Positions 19,733-28,468 of a stretch of 64,000 nucleotides of DNA are shown here, in pieces. Positions within the stretch are counted from its first letter, which is position 1. Each line of letters opens with the position of its first letter. The DNA is from Flavobacterium denitrificans DSM 15936. Lineage in GTDB: Bacteria; Bacteroidota; Bacteroidia; Flavobacteriales; Flavobacteriaceae. The translations under genes and the position numbers were made by a program. The stretch spans positions 1 through 64,000 of the forward strand of contig NZ_AUDL01000004.1 in the NCBI RefSeq assembly GCF_000425445.1, written 5' to 3'. A model generated the notes under the pieces. That model was given only the letters and a program-made list of their open reading frames with translations, was not told the DNA's origin and did not search any database.

Positions 19733-21592
19733 ATGAGAATTCGAACAAACCACAATTTCTACAAATTAATCCTAGTCGTCTTGCTGTTTTCCGCTTCCGC
19801 GAAAGCGCAAATCCAAAAAGTAGAACCGCCATTTTGGTACGCCGGAATGAAAAACCCGGAGCTACAAATTATGTTCTACGGAAAAAATATTGCACAATAT
19901 GAAGCTTCAGTTTCGAATAATGTGGTAATTAAAAATGTAGAAAAAACAGAAAACCCAAATTACCTTTTCGTAACAATTGATACGCAAAATATCAAAGCTT
20001 CTGAATTGGTTTTCTCTTTCAAAAACAATAATAAAGTAGCTTTCACGCAGAAATATTCGCTTAAAGAAAGAAGAGCAAATTCCGCAGATAGAAAAAGCTA
20101 CGATGCATCAGATTTGATTTACTTAATCATGCCAGATCGTTTTGCTAACGGAAATCCGAAAAACGACAGCGATCCTGTTTTGACTGAAAAAGGAAACCGC
20201 GCAGAACCAGGCGGGCGTCACGGTGGAGATATCGAAGGAATTATTAAAAACTTAGATTATATTTCGTCTCTTGGTGCCACTACAATTTGGAGCACGCCTT
20301 TATGCGAAGACAACGACAAACAGCATTCATACCACACTTACGGACAATCGGATGTTTACAAAATTGATCCGCGTTATGGAACGAACGACGATTACGCTCG
20401 TCTTTCTGCAGAAATGCACAAAAAAAACATGAAACTGGTTATGGATTATGTGACGAATCACTGGGGAATTACGCACTGGATGATCAAAGATACGCCAACA
20501 AAAACCTGGTTCAATCAATTTGAAAACTTTACGCAAACAAATCACAGACGTGAGGTAATTCCGGATACACATGCTTCAAAAGCAGATCAGGAAGTTTGTA
20601 TTGATGGCTGGTTTGTCCCTTCTATGCCGGATTTGAATTTAAGAAATCCGCTAGTTGCAAAATATTTAACGCAAAACGCGATTTGGTGGATTGAATTTGC
20701 CAATCTTGATGGTTTCAGAGTGGATACTTATAATTATTCTGATCCAACGGCTATGGCAAATTGGGCAAAATCAATTACAGATGAATATCCGAATTTCAAC
20801 ATTGTTGGCGAAATCTGGATGCACAATCAGGCAAGTTTGGCGTATTGGCAAAAAGACAGCAAAATTGGAGCAATCAAAAACTACAATTCGAATTTGCCAA
20901 GTGTAATGGATTTTACGCTTCAAAGTCAAATTACTTCTGCTTTCAACGAAGATACACCAAACTGGGATAGTGGATTGATTAAATTCTACAACAATTTTGC
21001 GATGGATTATTTATATCCAAACATTAATAATATTTTAGTTTTTGCAGAAAATCATGATACCGATCGTATGAACGAAAAGTTCAAATATGATTTGCCAAAA
21101 TACAAGCTAGCCATGACTTTATTGGCAACCATTCGCGGAATTCCACAAGTGTATTACGGTACAGAAATTGGAATGGGCGGTGACAAAAGCAAAGGTGATG
21201 CCGATATACGTCAAGATTTTCCTGGCGGATGGGCTGGCGACAAAAACAATGCTTTCACAGCAGCAGGAAGAACAGCTCAACAAGCTCAATATTTTGATTT
21301 TACTTCAAAATTATTCAACTGGAGAAAAACGAATGAAGCAGTTCATTTCGGAAAAATGACGCATTATATTCCGGAAAACAATACATATGTTTATTTCAGA
21401 TATACCGATGCTAAAACCGTAATGGTGATTTTCAACAACAATGCAAAAGAGCAGGTTGTAAAAACAGCTCGTTTCAAAGAAAACATCAAAAACTTTAAAT
21501 CAGGAAAAGATGTTATTACTGGAAAAACATTTGATTTAGCTACTGAAATTACTTTAGAACCAAAATCGGCTTTGGTTTTAGAATTGGAATAA
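19733..21592 (+). CDS. susA: Periplasmic GH13 neopullulanase/cyclomaltodextrinase, SusA-like
   Basis: This 619-residue protein has a signal peptide (cleavage near AKAQ). A cyclomaltodextrinase-type N-terminal domain follows (VEPPFWYAGMKNPELQIMFYG, about 30-110), then a GH13 barrel and a C-terminal cyclomaltodextrinase-type domain. The nucleophile is Asp331 (DGFRVDTYNY), the acid/base Glu360 (NIVGEIWMH) and the third acid Asp442 (AENHDTDR). It should cut imported maltodextrins, pullulan or cyclodextrins in the periplasm, upstream of the GH97 enzyme. The start gives a long basic N-region before the hydrophobic core, and no better ATG is present. Two inverted repeats separate it from susB. Confidence 0.92.
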   Translation: MRIRTNHNFYKLILVVLLFSASAKAQIQKVEPPFWYAGMKNPELQIMFYGKNIAQYEASVSNNVVIKNVEKTENPNYLFVTIDTQNIKASELVFSFKNNNKVAFTQKYSLKERRANSADRKSYDASDLIYLIMPDRFANGNPKNDSDPVLTEKGNRAEPGGRHGGDIEGIIKNLDYISSLGATTIWSTPLCEDNDKQHSYHTYGQSDVYKIDPRYGTNDDYARLSAEMHKKNMKLVMDYVTNHWGITHWMIKDTPTKTWFNQFENFTQTNHRREVIPDTHASKADQEVCIDGWFVPSMPDLNLRNPLVAKYLTQNAIWWIEFANLDGFRVDTYNYSDPTAMANWAKSITDEYPNFNIVGEIWMHNQASLAYWQKDSKIGAIKNYNSNLPSVMDFTLQSQITSAFNEDTPNWDSGLIKFYNNFAMDYLYPNINNILVFAENHDTDRMNEKFKYDLPKYKLAMTLLATIRGIPQVYYGTEIGMGGDKSKGDADIRQDFPGGWAGDKNNAFTAAGRTAQQAQYFDFTSKLFNWRKTNEAVHFGKMTHYIPENNTYVYFRYTDAKTVMVIFNNNAKEQVVKTARFKENIKNFKSGKDVITGKTFDLATEITLEPKSALVLELE

Positions 21593-21604
21593 CAAAATTT
21601 TCTC

Positions 21605-21671
21605 TCTCGCAGATTTAGGAGATTAAGCAGATAATTTTAAAAAAATCTGCCAAATCTGCGAGATCTGCGAG
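21605..21671. repeat. Inverted repeat, CTCGCAGATTTAGCAGAT family
   Basis: CTCGCAGATTTAGGAGATTAAGCAGAT pairs with ATCTGCCAAATCTGCGAGATCTGCGAG across a short A/T loop, with a few mismatches. It lies between two GH13 genes of the locus. It is followed by a CACGAATTCACGAATT stretch (21688-21703) belonging to another repeat family. A perfect 20-bp version of the CTCGCAG element lies at 23488-23548. Confidence 0.75.
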
Positions 21672-21815
21672 AAACTTTTTTTTCTGCCACGAATTCACGA
21701 ATTATTTTTGACAATCTTTGAGAATAAAAAATTCGTGAATTGCTTCGCCTGTTCGCTATCGCTCGGGTCGTGGCTATTTTTTTCAATACAATCCATCCTA
21801 AAATATTCTAAAATA

Positions 21816-23477
21816 ATGAAAAAATACACTTTCCTTTTTTTATCTTTAGTATACTTAACAATGAGTTGTTCTGGCTCAAAATCAGTTACAATGAATACTA
21901 CTTCGAAAACACCTTTCGTTTGGGAAGGAGCAAATGTTTATTTTTTACTTACAGATCGTTTTTACAACGGAGATACTTCCAACGACGTCAATTTCAACCG
22001 AACCAAAACTCCCGGAAAACTCCGCGGATTTGAAGGCGGTGACATTATCGGAATCACTAAAAAAATCGAATCAGGATATTTTGAAAAACTAGGAATAAAT
22101 GCCATTTGGCTTACGCCGATTGTAGAACAGATTCACGATGGCGTTGACGAAGGAACTGGACTTAGCTATGGTTTTCATGGCTATTGGGCAAAAGATTGGA
22201 CGGCTTTAGATCCAAATTTCGGAACCAAAGAAGATTTAGCTAAACTAGTTAAAAAAGCACACGAAAAAGGCATCAGAATTATTCTTGACGGCGTAATCAA
22301 TCATACAGGACCAGTAACTCCAGAAGATCCCGTTTGGCCTTCGGATTGGGTGAGAACTGGTGTTGTCTGCGATTACAAATCTTTTGAGAATACAACAATG
22401 TGTACTTTGGTGGACAATCTTCCCGATGTTAGAACTGAAAGTAATCAGGAAGTACAATTACCTCCTTTTTTAATCGAAAAATGGAAAAAAGAAGGTCGTT
22501 ACGAAAAAGAAATCGCATCACTTGACGAATTCTTCAAAAGAACAAATTATCCAAGAACGCCTAAATATTATATCATAAAATGGCTGACAGATTATATTCT
22601 GGAATTCGGAATTGACGGTTACAGAGGCGACACAGTAAAACATACCGATGAAAATGTTTGGGCCGATTTTAAAAAAGAATGCGAATATGCTTTTGAAACC
22701 TGGAAAAAACATCATCCTTTGCAAGTTTTAGATCAAAATTCATTTTATACAATTGCCGAAGTTTACGGCTACGGAATCAGCGGTGGGCAGGATTATGATT
22801 TTGGAGACCGAAAAGTAAATTATTTCCAAAATGGTTTCAACAGCATGATCAATTTTGAGTTTAAATGGAATGCCGCTCAAAACGATTATGAAGGTTTATT
22901 TTCTAAATATTCGAATGCGTTAAACAATGATTTAAAAGGATATTCAGTCCTTAATTATATGTCTTCTCACGACGACGGACAACCTTTTGACGCCAACAGA
23001 ACAAAAAGCATTGAAACTGCAAATAAATTATTGCTTTCTCCAGGAATGTCTCAAGTTTATTATGGAGATGAATCGGCAAGATCTTTAGTCGTTGAAGGAA
23101 CTCAAGGCGATGCAACCTTACGTTCCAACATGAATTGGGATGCTATTCAGAACAATCCTGAAATACAAAAAACTCTTTTACACTGGCAGAAATTAGGTCA
23201 GTTTAGACGAAATCATCCTGCTGTTGGTGCTGGCGTTCATAAACTTATTAATCCGTATCCTTATACTTTTTCCAGAACGTTTACTCAAGGTTCTTTTACA
23301 GATAAAGTTTTAATTGGCTTGGATTTACCAAAAGGCAGAAAAGAACTTCCAATTGGTGACGTTTTCTCAAACGGAACAAAACTAAAAGATACTTACTCGA
23401 ATCAAGAAGTTGAGGTTATCGATGGAAAAGTAATTATTGACAATGATTTTGATATAGTTTTATTAGAAGAGATTTAA
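21816..23477 (+). CDS. GH13 alpha-amylase lipoprotein
   Basis: The frame is open from 21708, but the ATG at 21816 gives a normal lipoprotein signal (MKKYTFLFL...YLTMSC, Cys18) and is preferred. The 553-residue product has the GH13 motifs GVINHT, GYRGDT (nucleophile Asp272), IAEVYG (acid/base Glu315) and SSHDDG (third acid Asp386). It should be membrane-anchored and act on maltodextrins. Whether it faces the periplasm or the cell surface cannot be read. No clear surface-export signal (a run of charged residues right after Cys) is seen after CSGSKSV, so periplasmic is slightly favoured. It ends the plus-strand starch group. Confidence 0.9.
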   Translation: MKKYTFLFLSLVYLTMSCSGSKSVTMNTTSKTPFVWEGANVYFLLTDRFYNGDTSNDVNFNRTKTPGKLRGFEGGDIIGITKKIESGYFEKLGINAIWLTPIVEQIHDGVDEGTGLSYGFHGYWAKDWTALDPNFGTKEDLAKLVKKAHEKGIRIILDGVINHTGPVTPEDPVWPSDWVRTGVVCDYKSFENTTMCTLVDNLPDVRTESNQEVQLPPFLIEKWKKEGRYEKEIASLDEFFKRTNYPRTPKYYIIKWLTDYILEFGIDGYRGDTVKHTDENVWADFKKECEYAFETWKKHHPLQVLDQNSFYTIAEVYGYGISGGQDYDFGDRKVNYFQNGFNSMINFEFKWNAAQNDYEGLFSKYSNALNNDLKGYSVLNYMSSHDDGQPFDANRTKSIETANKLLLSPGMSQVYYGDESARSLVVEGTQGDATLRSNMNWDAIQNNPEIQKTLLHWQKLGQFRRNHPAVGAGVHKLINPYPYTFSRTFTQGSFTDKVLIGLDLPKGRKELPIGDVFSNGTKLKDTYSNQEVEVIDGKVIIDNDFDIVLLEEI

Positions 23478-23487
23478 AAATATTTTT

Positions 23488-23548
23488 CTCTCGCAGATTT
23501 AGCAGATAATTTAAAAGCAATCTGCCGAATCTGCTAAATCTGCGAGAG
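23488..23548. repeat. 20-bp perfect inverted repeat, CTCGCAGATTTAGCAGAT family
   Basis: The left arm CTCTCGCAGATTTAGCAGAT (23488-23507) is exactly complementary to 23529-23548, with a 21-bp loop. It begins 10 bp after the amylase stop and could act as a 3' stem-loop. Related sequences are at 21605-21671 and 34962-34985. Confidence 0.85.
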
Positions 23549-23623
23549 ACATAATTTAACACGGATTTAAAAATCACTTTAATCCTTTTAATCTGTGGCT
23601 ATTATTTTTCCTTTGCTCCTTTG

Positions 23624-23631
23624 TACCTTTG
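23624..23631 (+). promoter_or_regulatory. -7 element for the GDPD gene
   Basis: TACCTTTG fits TAnnTTTG and is followed by C, as in many flavobacterial promoters. It lies 19 bp before the ATG at 23651. A clear TTG at the right spacing was not found. Confidence 0.35.
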
Positions 23632-23650
23632 CAACTCTGAACCTAGAAAA

Positions 23651-24334
23651 ATGAATATTCTAAAGATTGCTCACAGAGGTGCCAAAGCCTACGAACCTGA
23701 AAATACTTTACAAGCCTTTCAAAAAGCCTTAGACTTAAATTCAGACGGAATAGAACTCGACGTTCATTTAAGCGATGACGGACATATAATCGTAATTCAC
23801 GACGAAACCATCGATAGAACAACTAATGGAAAAGGTCTTGTAAACACTTTCACTTTAGCAGAATTAAAATCATTTTTAATTGATGGAAAATACCAAATCC
23901 CAACTTTAAACGAGGTTTTTGATTTGGTTGACAAAAAATGTCTCATCAATATCGAATTAAAAGGTTTAGGAACTGCTCCTAAAGTTGTCTCGTTAATTGA
24001 GGAATATATTTCAGAAAAAAACTGGAATTATGACCATTTTATAATTTCAAGTTTCGATTGGAATATGCTGGAAGAAACATCAAATCTAAATCCAAAAATT
24101 CCGATTGGCGTTTTAACAGAAGAAAATATAGATACCGCTTTGGCTTTCGCCGAAAAAATAAAAGCAAAATCCATTCATCCTGATTTTCAATTACTAAGTG
24201 TAAATAATGTAAACGAAATGCAGAAAAAAGATTTTCTAGTTTTAACTTGGACAGTAAACTCAGAAGAAGACATTCAAAAAGTAAAAAGTTATCAAGTAAA
24301 CGGAATCATCTCTGATAATCCAGAAAAAATATAA
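23651..24334 (+). CDS. Glycerophosphodiester phosphodiesterase family protein
   Basis: The start at 23651 gives 227 residues beginning MNILKIAHRGAKAYEPENT. The HRG...PENT opening, ELDVHLSDDG and IHDETIDRTTNGKG are the metal- and phosphate-binding motifs of the GDPD TIM-barrel family, and a C-terminal TWTVNS motif also fits. The enzyme hydrolyses glycerophosphodiesters to glycerol 3-phosphate and an alcohol. There is no signal peptide, so it is probably cytoplasmic, like UgpQ. An upstream in-frame extension of 10 residues (from 23621) lies over the promoter element and is not favoured. Confidence 0.9.
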   Translation: MNILKIAHRGAKAYEPENTLQAFQKALDLNSDGIELDVHLSDDGHIIVIHDETIDRTTNGKGLVNTFTLAELKSFLIDGKYQIPTLNEVFDLVDKKCLINIELKGLGTAPKVVSLIEEYISEKNWNYDHFIISSFDWNMLEETSNLNPKIPIGVLTEENIDTALAFAEKIKAKSIHPDFQLLSVNNVNEMQKKDFLVLTWTVNSEEDIQKVKSYQVNGIISDNPEKI

Positions 24335-24370
24335 AGTTTAAAATAGCAACAGATTAAAAGTTTTTTTTTG

Positions 24371-24439
24371 CCACAAATTCCACAAATTTTCACAAATTAA
24401 ATGCAAAAATCAATTTGTGAAAATTTGCGTAATTTGTGG
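24371..24439. repeat. 28-bp inverted repeat, CCACAAATT/CACGAATT family
   Basis: CCACAAATTCCACAAATTTT... (24371-24398) pairs with 24412-24439 at 26 of 28 positions. The right side continues into AATTCGTGAATTCGTGGC just before the next gene. Similar text is at 21688-21703, 43541-43700 and 44123-44185. Confidence 0.8.
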
Positions 24440-24492
24440 TTAAATAAAAAAATTAGTGCCAATTCGTGAATTCGTGGCAACCTAAAAAAAAT

Positions 24493-25701
24493 ATGATTAA
24501 AAATTTCGACATAATAATCGTTGGCGGAGGCGCAGCTGGTTTTTTTACCGCAATTAATATTGCAGAGAAAAATCCGAAACTGAAAATTGCCATTTTAGAA
24601 AGAGGAAAAGAAGTGCTTTCGAAAGTCCGCGTTTCCGGAGGCGGACGATGCAATGTGACGCACGCTTGTTTTGAACCTAACGAGTTAGTAAAATTTTATC
24701 CGCGAGGCGAAAAAGAACTTCGTGGTCCATTTCATCAATTTTGTTCTGGCGATACAATAGAATGGTTCGAAAAACATGGCGTAGAATTAAAAATTGAAGA
24801 AGACGGCAGAATGTTTCCTATTTCTAATTCTTCACAAACCATTATTGACTGTTTCTTAAAAGCAACCGAAAAATTAGGCATAAAAGTTTTGACAGGTCAA
24901 AGCGTACAATCGATTTTCAAAAAAGAAAATCATTGGAAAATTGATACTCAGACTGATAATTATGCTACGGAAAAATTAGTCATGGCAACAGGAAGTAATC
25001 CTAAAATCTGGGAAATGCTTCAGGAACACGGACACGCAGTTGTGAGCCCTGTTCCTTCCCTATTTACATTTAATATTAAAGATTCCCGAATTAAAGAATT
25101 ACCAGGTGTTGCGACACAAGTTACCGTAAACGTAAAAGATACCAAATTAGAATCTACAGGACCTTTGCTAATCACGCATTGGGGAATGAGCGGGCCTGCA
25201 ATCCTAAAAATATCAGCTTGGGGAGCACGCATTTTGCATGATAAAAATTATCAGTTTACGATTTATGTGAATTGGTTAAATGATGTTGATTTTGAAGATG
25301 CTGAGAAAATCCTAAAAGATTTAAAACAAGAACACGCGAAAAAAGCCGTTTCTAAAAAATCTCCTTTTGATTTCCCGAATCGTTTATGGGAAAGTTTGGT
25401 TTTGGCTTCAGGAATTGATTCGGAAACCAAATGGGCAGATTTATCTAAAAATCAATTGCAGAATCTAACTTCACAATTAACAAAAGCTGAATTTAAAGTC
25501 AACGGAAAAAGTACTTTTAAAGAAGAATTTGTAACCGCTGGCGGAATCGATTTAAAAGAAATCAACTTTAAAACCATGGAAAGCAAAATTCACGAGAATC
25601 TTTATTTTGCTGGTGAAATTGTAAACATCGACGCCATTACAGGCGGATTTAATTTTCAGAATGCCTGGACAAGCGGGTTTATTTTGGCTCAAAATATTTA
25701 A
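24493..25701 (+). CDS. NAD(P)/FAD-dependent oxidoreductase, HI0933/BaiN-like flavoprotein
   Basis: The 402-residue product starts at ATG 24493. An earlier in-frame start at 24466 lies inside the repeat and is rejected. An N-terminal Rossmann motif (IIIVGGGAAGFFTAINIAE) binds FAD. KVRVSGGGRCNVTH, LITHWGMSGPAILK and TAGGIDL are the diagnostic motifs of the HI0933 family, and the C-terminal GEIVNIDAITGGFNFQNAWTSG closes the FAD site. The physiological reaction of most members is unknown. The HAD phosphatase gene starts 6 bp downstream, so the two are probably co-transcribed. Confidence 0.9.
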   Translation: MIKNFDIIIVGGGAAGFFTAINIAEKNPKLKIAILERGKEVLSKVRVSGGGRCNVTHACFEPNELVKFYPRGEKELRGPFHQFCSGDTIEWFEKHGVELKIEEDGRMFPISNSSQTIIDCFLKATEKLGIKVLTGQSVQSIFKKENHWKIDTQTDNYATEKLVMATGSNPKIWEMLQEHGHAVVSPVPSLFTFNIKDSRIKELPGVATQVTVNVKDTKLESTGPLLITHWGMSGPAILKISAWGARILHDKNYQFTIYVNWLNDVDFEDAEKILKDLKQEHAKKAVSKKSPFDFPNRLWESLVLASGIDSETKWADLSKNQLQNLTSQLTKAEFKVNGKSTFKEEFVTAGGIDLKEINFKTMESKIHENLYFAGEIVNIDAITGGFNFQNAWTSGFILAQNI

Positions 25702-25707
25702 TATAAA

Positions 25708-26355
25708 ATGAAATTTAAAGGAATTATTTTTGATTTAGACGGAACGCTAGTAGATTCATTACACGATATTTCAGATGCGATGAACAAAGTACTTACCGCT
25801 CTAAGTTACCCAACACATGATTACGATACTTACCAATATTTTATCGGAAGTGGTTTACGAAATTTGGTAAGCAAAGCATTGCCAGCCACAAACAATTCTG
25901 ATGATGAAATCGAAAGTTGTTTTGAATGTATGGTCGATGAATATACTAAAATCTGTACGCTCAAAACAAAACCTTATGACGGAATTGTAGAATTATTAGA
26001 AAACCTGACTTCACAAAATATCAAAATGGCGGTTTTCTCTAACAAAGCCGATGAATTGACCAAGAAAATTGCAACGGAATTATTTCCAAAGCAATTTGAC
26101 ACAGCAGTTGGTTTGAGCACAGAAGAACTTAAAAAACCAAATCCGGTTGAAGCAATTGAAATAAGCAAAAAATGGAATCTAAAACCAGAAGAAATCCTTT
26201 TTGTCGGCGATTCTGATATTGATATGAAAACTGCTTTAAATGCTAATATGTTTCCTGTTGGCGTAACTTGGGGTTACAGAACAGAACAAGAATTGAAAAA
26301 CAGCGGTGCAAAAACAGTTATTAATAAAGCTTCGGAACTGATTGATATTTTATAA
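25708..26355 (+). CDS. HAD hydrolase, phosphoglycolate phosphatase-like
   Basis: This 215-residue protein has HAD motif I FDLDGTLVDSLHD (nucleophile Asp9), motif II FSNKAD, the lysine motif KPNPVE and motif IV FVGDSDIDM. A helical cap follows motif I. The layout and length fit the Gph/PGP subfamily. Phosphoglycolate is the usual assignment, but substrate range in this family is broad. It follows the flavoprotein gene by 6 bp, and the next gene (Crp-like regulator) starts right at its end. Confidence 0.85.
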   Translation: MKFKGIIFDLDGTLVDSLHDISDAMNKVLTALSYPTHDYDTYQYFIGSGLRNLVSKALPATNNSDDEIESCFECMVDEYTKICTLKTKPYDGIVELLENLTSQNIKMAVFSNKADELTKKIATELFPKQFDTAVGLSTEELKKPNPVEAIEISKKWNLKPEEILFVGDSDIDMKTALNANMFPVGVTWGYRTEQELKNSGAKTVINKASELIDIL

Positions 26356-26359
26356 AATC

Positions 26360-26932
26360 GTGAATCCTTCTTTACAAAAACAAATTACATCAATCGCTTC
26401 GTTTTCTGAAAATGAAATCGAAATGATTGATTCTTGTTTTGAATATGAAAGTTTTAAAGCTAAAGAATTCCTTTCTGAAATGGGAAAAACCAACAATAAA
26501 ATCTTTTTTATTGTTGAAGGTTTGGCTCGTGTTTATTACTTAAAAGACGGAAAAGAAATTACCACTTATTTAAGCTGTAATGACGGTTTTATTGCATCAT
26601 ATTCCAGTTTCATCAATCAGACGCAATCTTTTGAAAACATTCAATGTATTGAAGATTGCGAAGTGCTTTCGATAACTTTCGAAAAAATGCAGTTTTTATA
26701 TAAGGAAATTCCGAATTGGGAACGCGTTGGAAGAATCTTAGCAGAGCAAAATTATCTCTGTATGGCAGATCGCGTTTTAAAACTGCAAATGATTCCCGCC
26801 AAAGAAAAATACCAGACTTTTTTAGCTTCGGCTCCAGCCAAAATAATTCAGCGAACACCTTTAATCTATATCGCATCTTTTCTCGGAATTACTCCAGAAT
26901 CTTTGAGCAGAATCCGTCAGGACATTTCTTAA
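26360..26932 (+). CDS. Crp/Fnr family transcriptional regulator
   Basis: The frame is open from a TTG at 26342, overlapping the HAD gene. GTG at 26360, just after the HAD stop, is preferred (MNPSLQKQIT, 190 residues). A cyclic-nucleotide-binding-like beta roll occupies the N-terminal half (FFIVEGLARVYYLKDGKEITTY). The C-terminus holds a short helix-turn-helix (LIYIASFLGITPESLSRIR). Many Bacteroidota proteins of this type lack the residues needed to bind cAMP, and the ligand here is unknown. Tight linkage to the HAD gene and the MBL gene 60 bp downstream suggests one transcript. Confidence 0.88.
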   Translation: MNPSLQKQITSIASFSENEIEMIDSCFEYESFKAKEFLSEMGKTNNKIFFIVEGLARVYYLKDGKEITTYLSCNDGFIASYSSFINQTQSFENIQCIEDCEVLSITFEKMQFLYKEIPNWERVGRILAEQNYLCMADRVLKLQMIPAKEKYQTFLASAPAKIIQRTPLIYIASFLGITPESLSRIRQDIS

Positions 26933-26992
26933 CATTTATCAAGTGAGTTGAGAAACGGAATTCAAATCTTTGTCAAAATAAAATTTGAAAAG

Positions 26993-27658
26993 ATGAAGAA
27001 TATCGCCCAAGACGTTTACCAAATTCCATTATTTCCTCGAAACGCCATAAATTGTTATTTAATTGAAGATGTTTTAATTGATGCTGGAATAAGAACTTCT
27101 GCCAGTAAAATATTAAAATCAATCACAGGCAAATCTGTTAATAAACACGCATTGACGCACGCACACGCCGATCATCAGGGAAGCAGTAAAATTATCTGCG
27201 AAACACTAAATATTCCGCTTTTATGCAGTGAACCTGAAAAAGAATTTGCTGAAAACGGAAATGTAATAACAGAATACCCAAACCCAAATCATATTATTTC
27301 AAAATTTCAGAAAAACTTTTGGGCAGGAAAAGGACATCCAGTTTCTCAATCTTTAAGAGAAGGAGATAAAATCGGTGAATTTACAGTTGTTGAAACTCCC
27401 GGTCATTCAAGAGGTCATTTATCTTTTTTCAGAGAAAAAGATGGCGTTCTGATTGTGGGTGATGTTATGACAAATATGAATCTACTGACTACAAAAGTTG
27501 GCTTGCATGAACCTCCTCATTTGTTTACTTCCGATCAAGAAATGAATAGAAAATCGATTCTAAAACTTGCTTCCTTACAGCCAAAAATTTTGTGTTTTGG
27601 TCATGGCCCCGTTTTATTTAATAATGGCGAATTTGAGAGATTCAAAAGCTTGTTATAG
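26993..27658 (+). CDS. MBL fold metallo-hydrolase
   Basis: The ATG at 26993 (MKNIAQDVYQIPLF) is preferred over an upstream TTG and gives 221 residues. The zinc motif THAHADHQGSS, the HSRGHLSFF histidine, GDVMTNMN and the final GHGPVL are the metal ligands of the metallo-beta-lactamase superfamily. Specific chemistry (thioesterase, glyoxalase-like or other) cannot be assigned. There is no signal peptide, so it is cytoplasmic. It follows the Crp-like gene by 60 bp. Confidence 0.88.
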   Translation: MKNIAQDVYQIPLFPRNAINCYLIEDVLIDAGIRTSASKILKSITGKSVNKHALTHAHADHQGSSKIICETLNIPLLCSEPEKEFAENGNVITEYPNPNHIISKFQKNFWAGKGHPVSQSLREGDKIGEFTVVETPGHSRGHLSFFREKDGVLIVGDVMTNMNLLTTKVGLHEPPHLFTSDQEMNRKSILKLASLQPKILCFGHGPVLFNNGEFERFKSLL

Positions 27659-27739
27659 TTTATTAACAAGAATTTACAGATTCTGTAAGTTTTCATTAAG
27701 ACTATTCTAATAATTTTACTCTCAACTAATTAATCCTGT

Positions 27740-28468
27740 ATGAGAGTAAAATTACTTACCACAATTTCTATTTTCACATATCAGCTCAGCTTTTCTCAAA
27801 GCGAAAAAATATTGAACGGGAAAGTGCTTTCTCAAAACATTCCTCTCAATAAAGTAGAAGTCATTAATAAAACAGCGCAAACCAGCACCAGAACAAACGA
27901 GCTAGGAGAATTCTCCATTATGGTTCGCCCGAAAGACAGTCTGCTTTTTTTCTCCAAAGATTATTTTTTTAAAAGACTGAAAATTTCTCAAGAAAATATT
28001 GATCAAAACAATATTACAGTAAATATGATCTTAAAGCCCGAAGAACTGGATGAAATTGTAATAACCAAAATCACATTTCCTCAGGTTAGTGCAGCAGACG
28101 AAAATTCAACTATAATACCAAAACCTCCAATATCTAATCCGGGCGTTTATACAGGAGGAATTGTAAATGGGGTTGATTTGTTATCTATTTTCAGTTTGTT
28201 TCGAAAAAAAGATAAAAAAGCTAAAGAAAAATTCAAAGAATTAGATTTTAAAAAACTAGCCGAAGCCACAGTTCCATTGGATTTCTTCAGAAATGATTTA
28301 AAAATAAAACCTGAAGACAAAGATTTGTTTCTGCAATTTTGCGACGCTGATCCCAAGGCTAAAATTCTTGTACAACAAAAAAATCTACTTTACACCATGG
28401 ATTTTTTGCACTCTAAATACAAAGAGTTTCAAAAATTAAATTCTGGAAGCAAAACTAAAACCGATTAA
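27740..28468 (+). CDS. Secreted carboxypeptidase-regulatory-like protein, tandem copy 1
   Basis: This 242-residue protein has a signal peptide (LSFSQ cleavage site). A carboxypeptidase-D regulatory-like beta domain follows (ILNGKVLSQNIPLNKVEVINK, about 24-110, ending in the LKPEELDEIVI segment seen before TonB plugs). A variable middle and a conserved C-terminal helical segment (DFFRNDLKIKPEDKDLFLQFCDADPKAK) complete it. It is the first of three adjacent paralogs. The domain is usually the N-terminal module of outer-membrane receptors, but here it is free. The role is unknown. Confidence 0.8.
   Translation: MRVKLLTTISIFTYQLSFSQSEKILNGKVLSQNIPLNKVEVINKTAQTSTRTNELGEFSIMVRPKDSLLFFSKDYFFKRLKISQENIDQNNITVNMILKPEELDEIVITKITFPQVSAADENSTIIPKPPISNPGVYTGGIVNGVDLLSIFSLFRKKDKKAKEKFKELDFKKLAEATVPLDFFRNDLKIKPEDKDLFLQFCDADPKAKILVQQKNLLYTMDFLHSKYKEFQKLNSGSKTKTD

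Noticed and set aside
19600..19902. A 100-residue plus-strand frame over the susB-susA gap
   Set aside because: It runs through both inverted repeats and then out of frame into the SusA-like gene. It has no signal, domain or ribosome-binding site.
21708..21815. N-terminal extension of the lipoprotein amylase
   Set aside because: The extra 36 residues come from repeat DNA, and the internal ATG at 21816 gives a proper lipoprotein signal.
21605..24439. Possible CRISPR array from recurring repeats
   Set aside because: The repeats are inverted, differ in length and sequence and are not evenly spaced. No cas genes are present.
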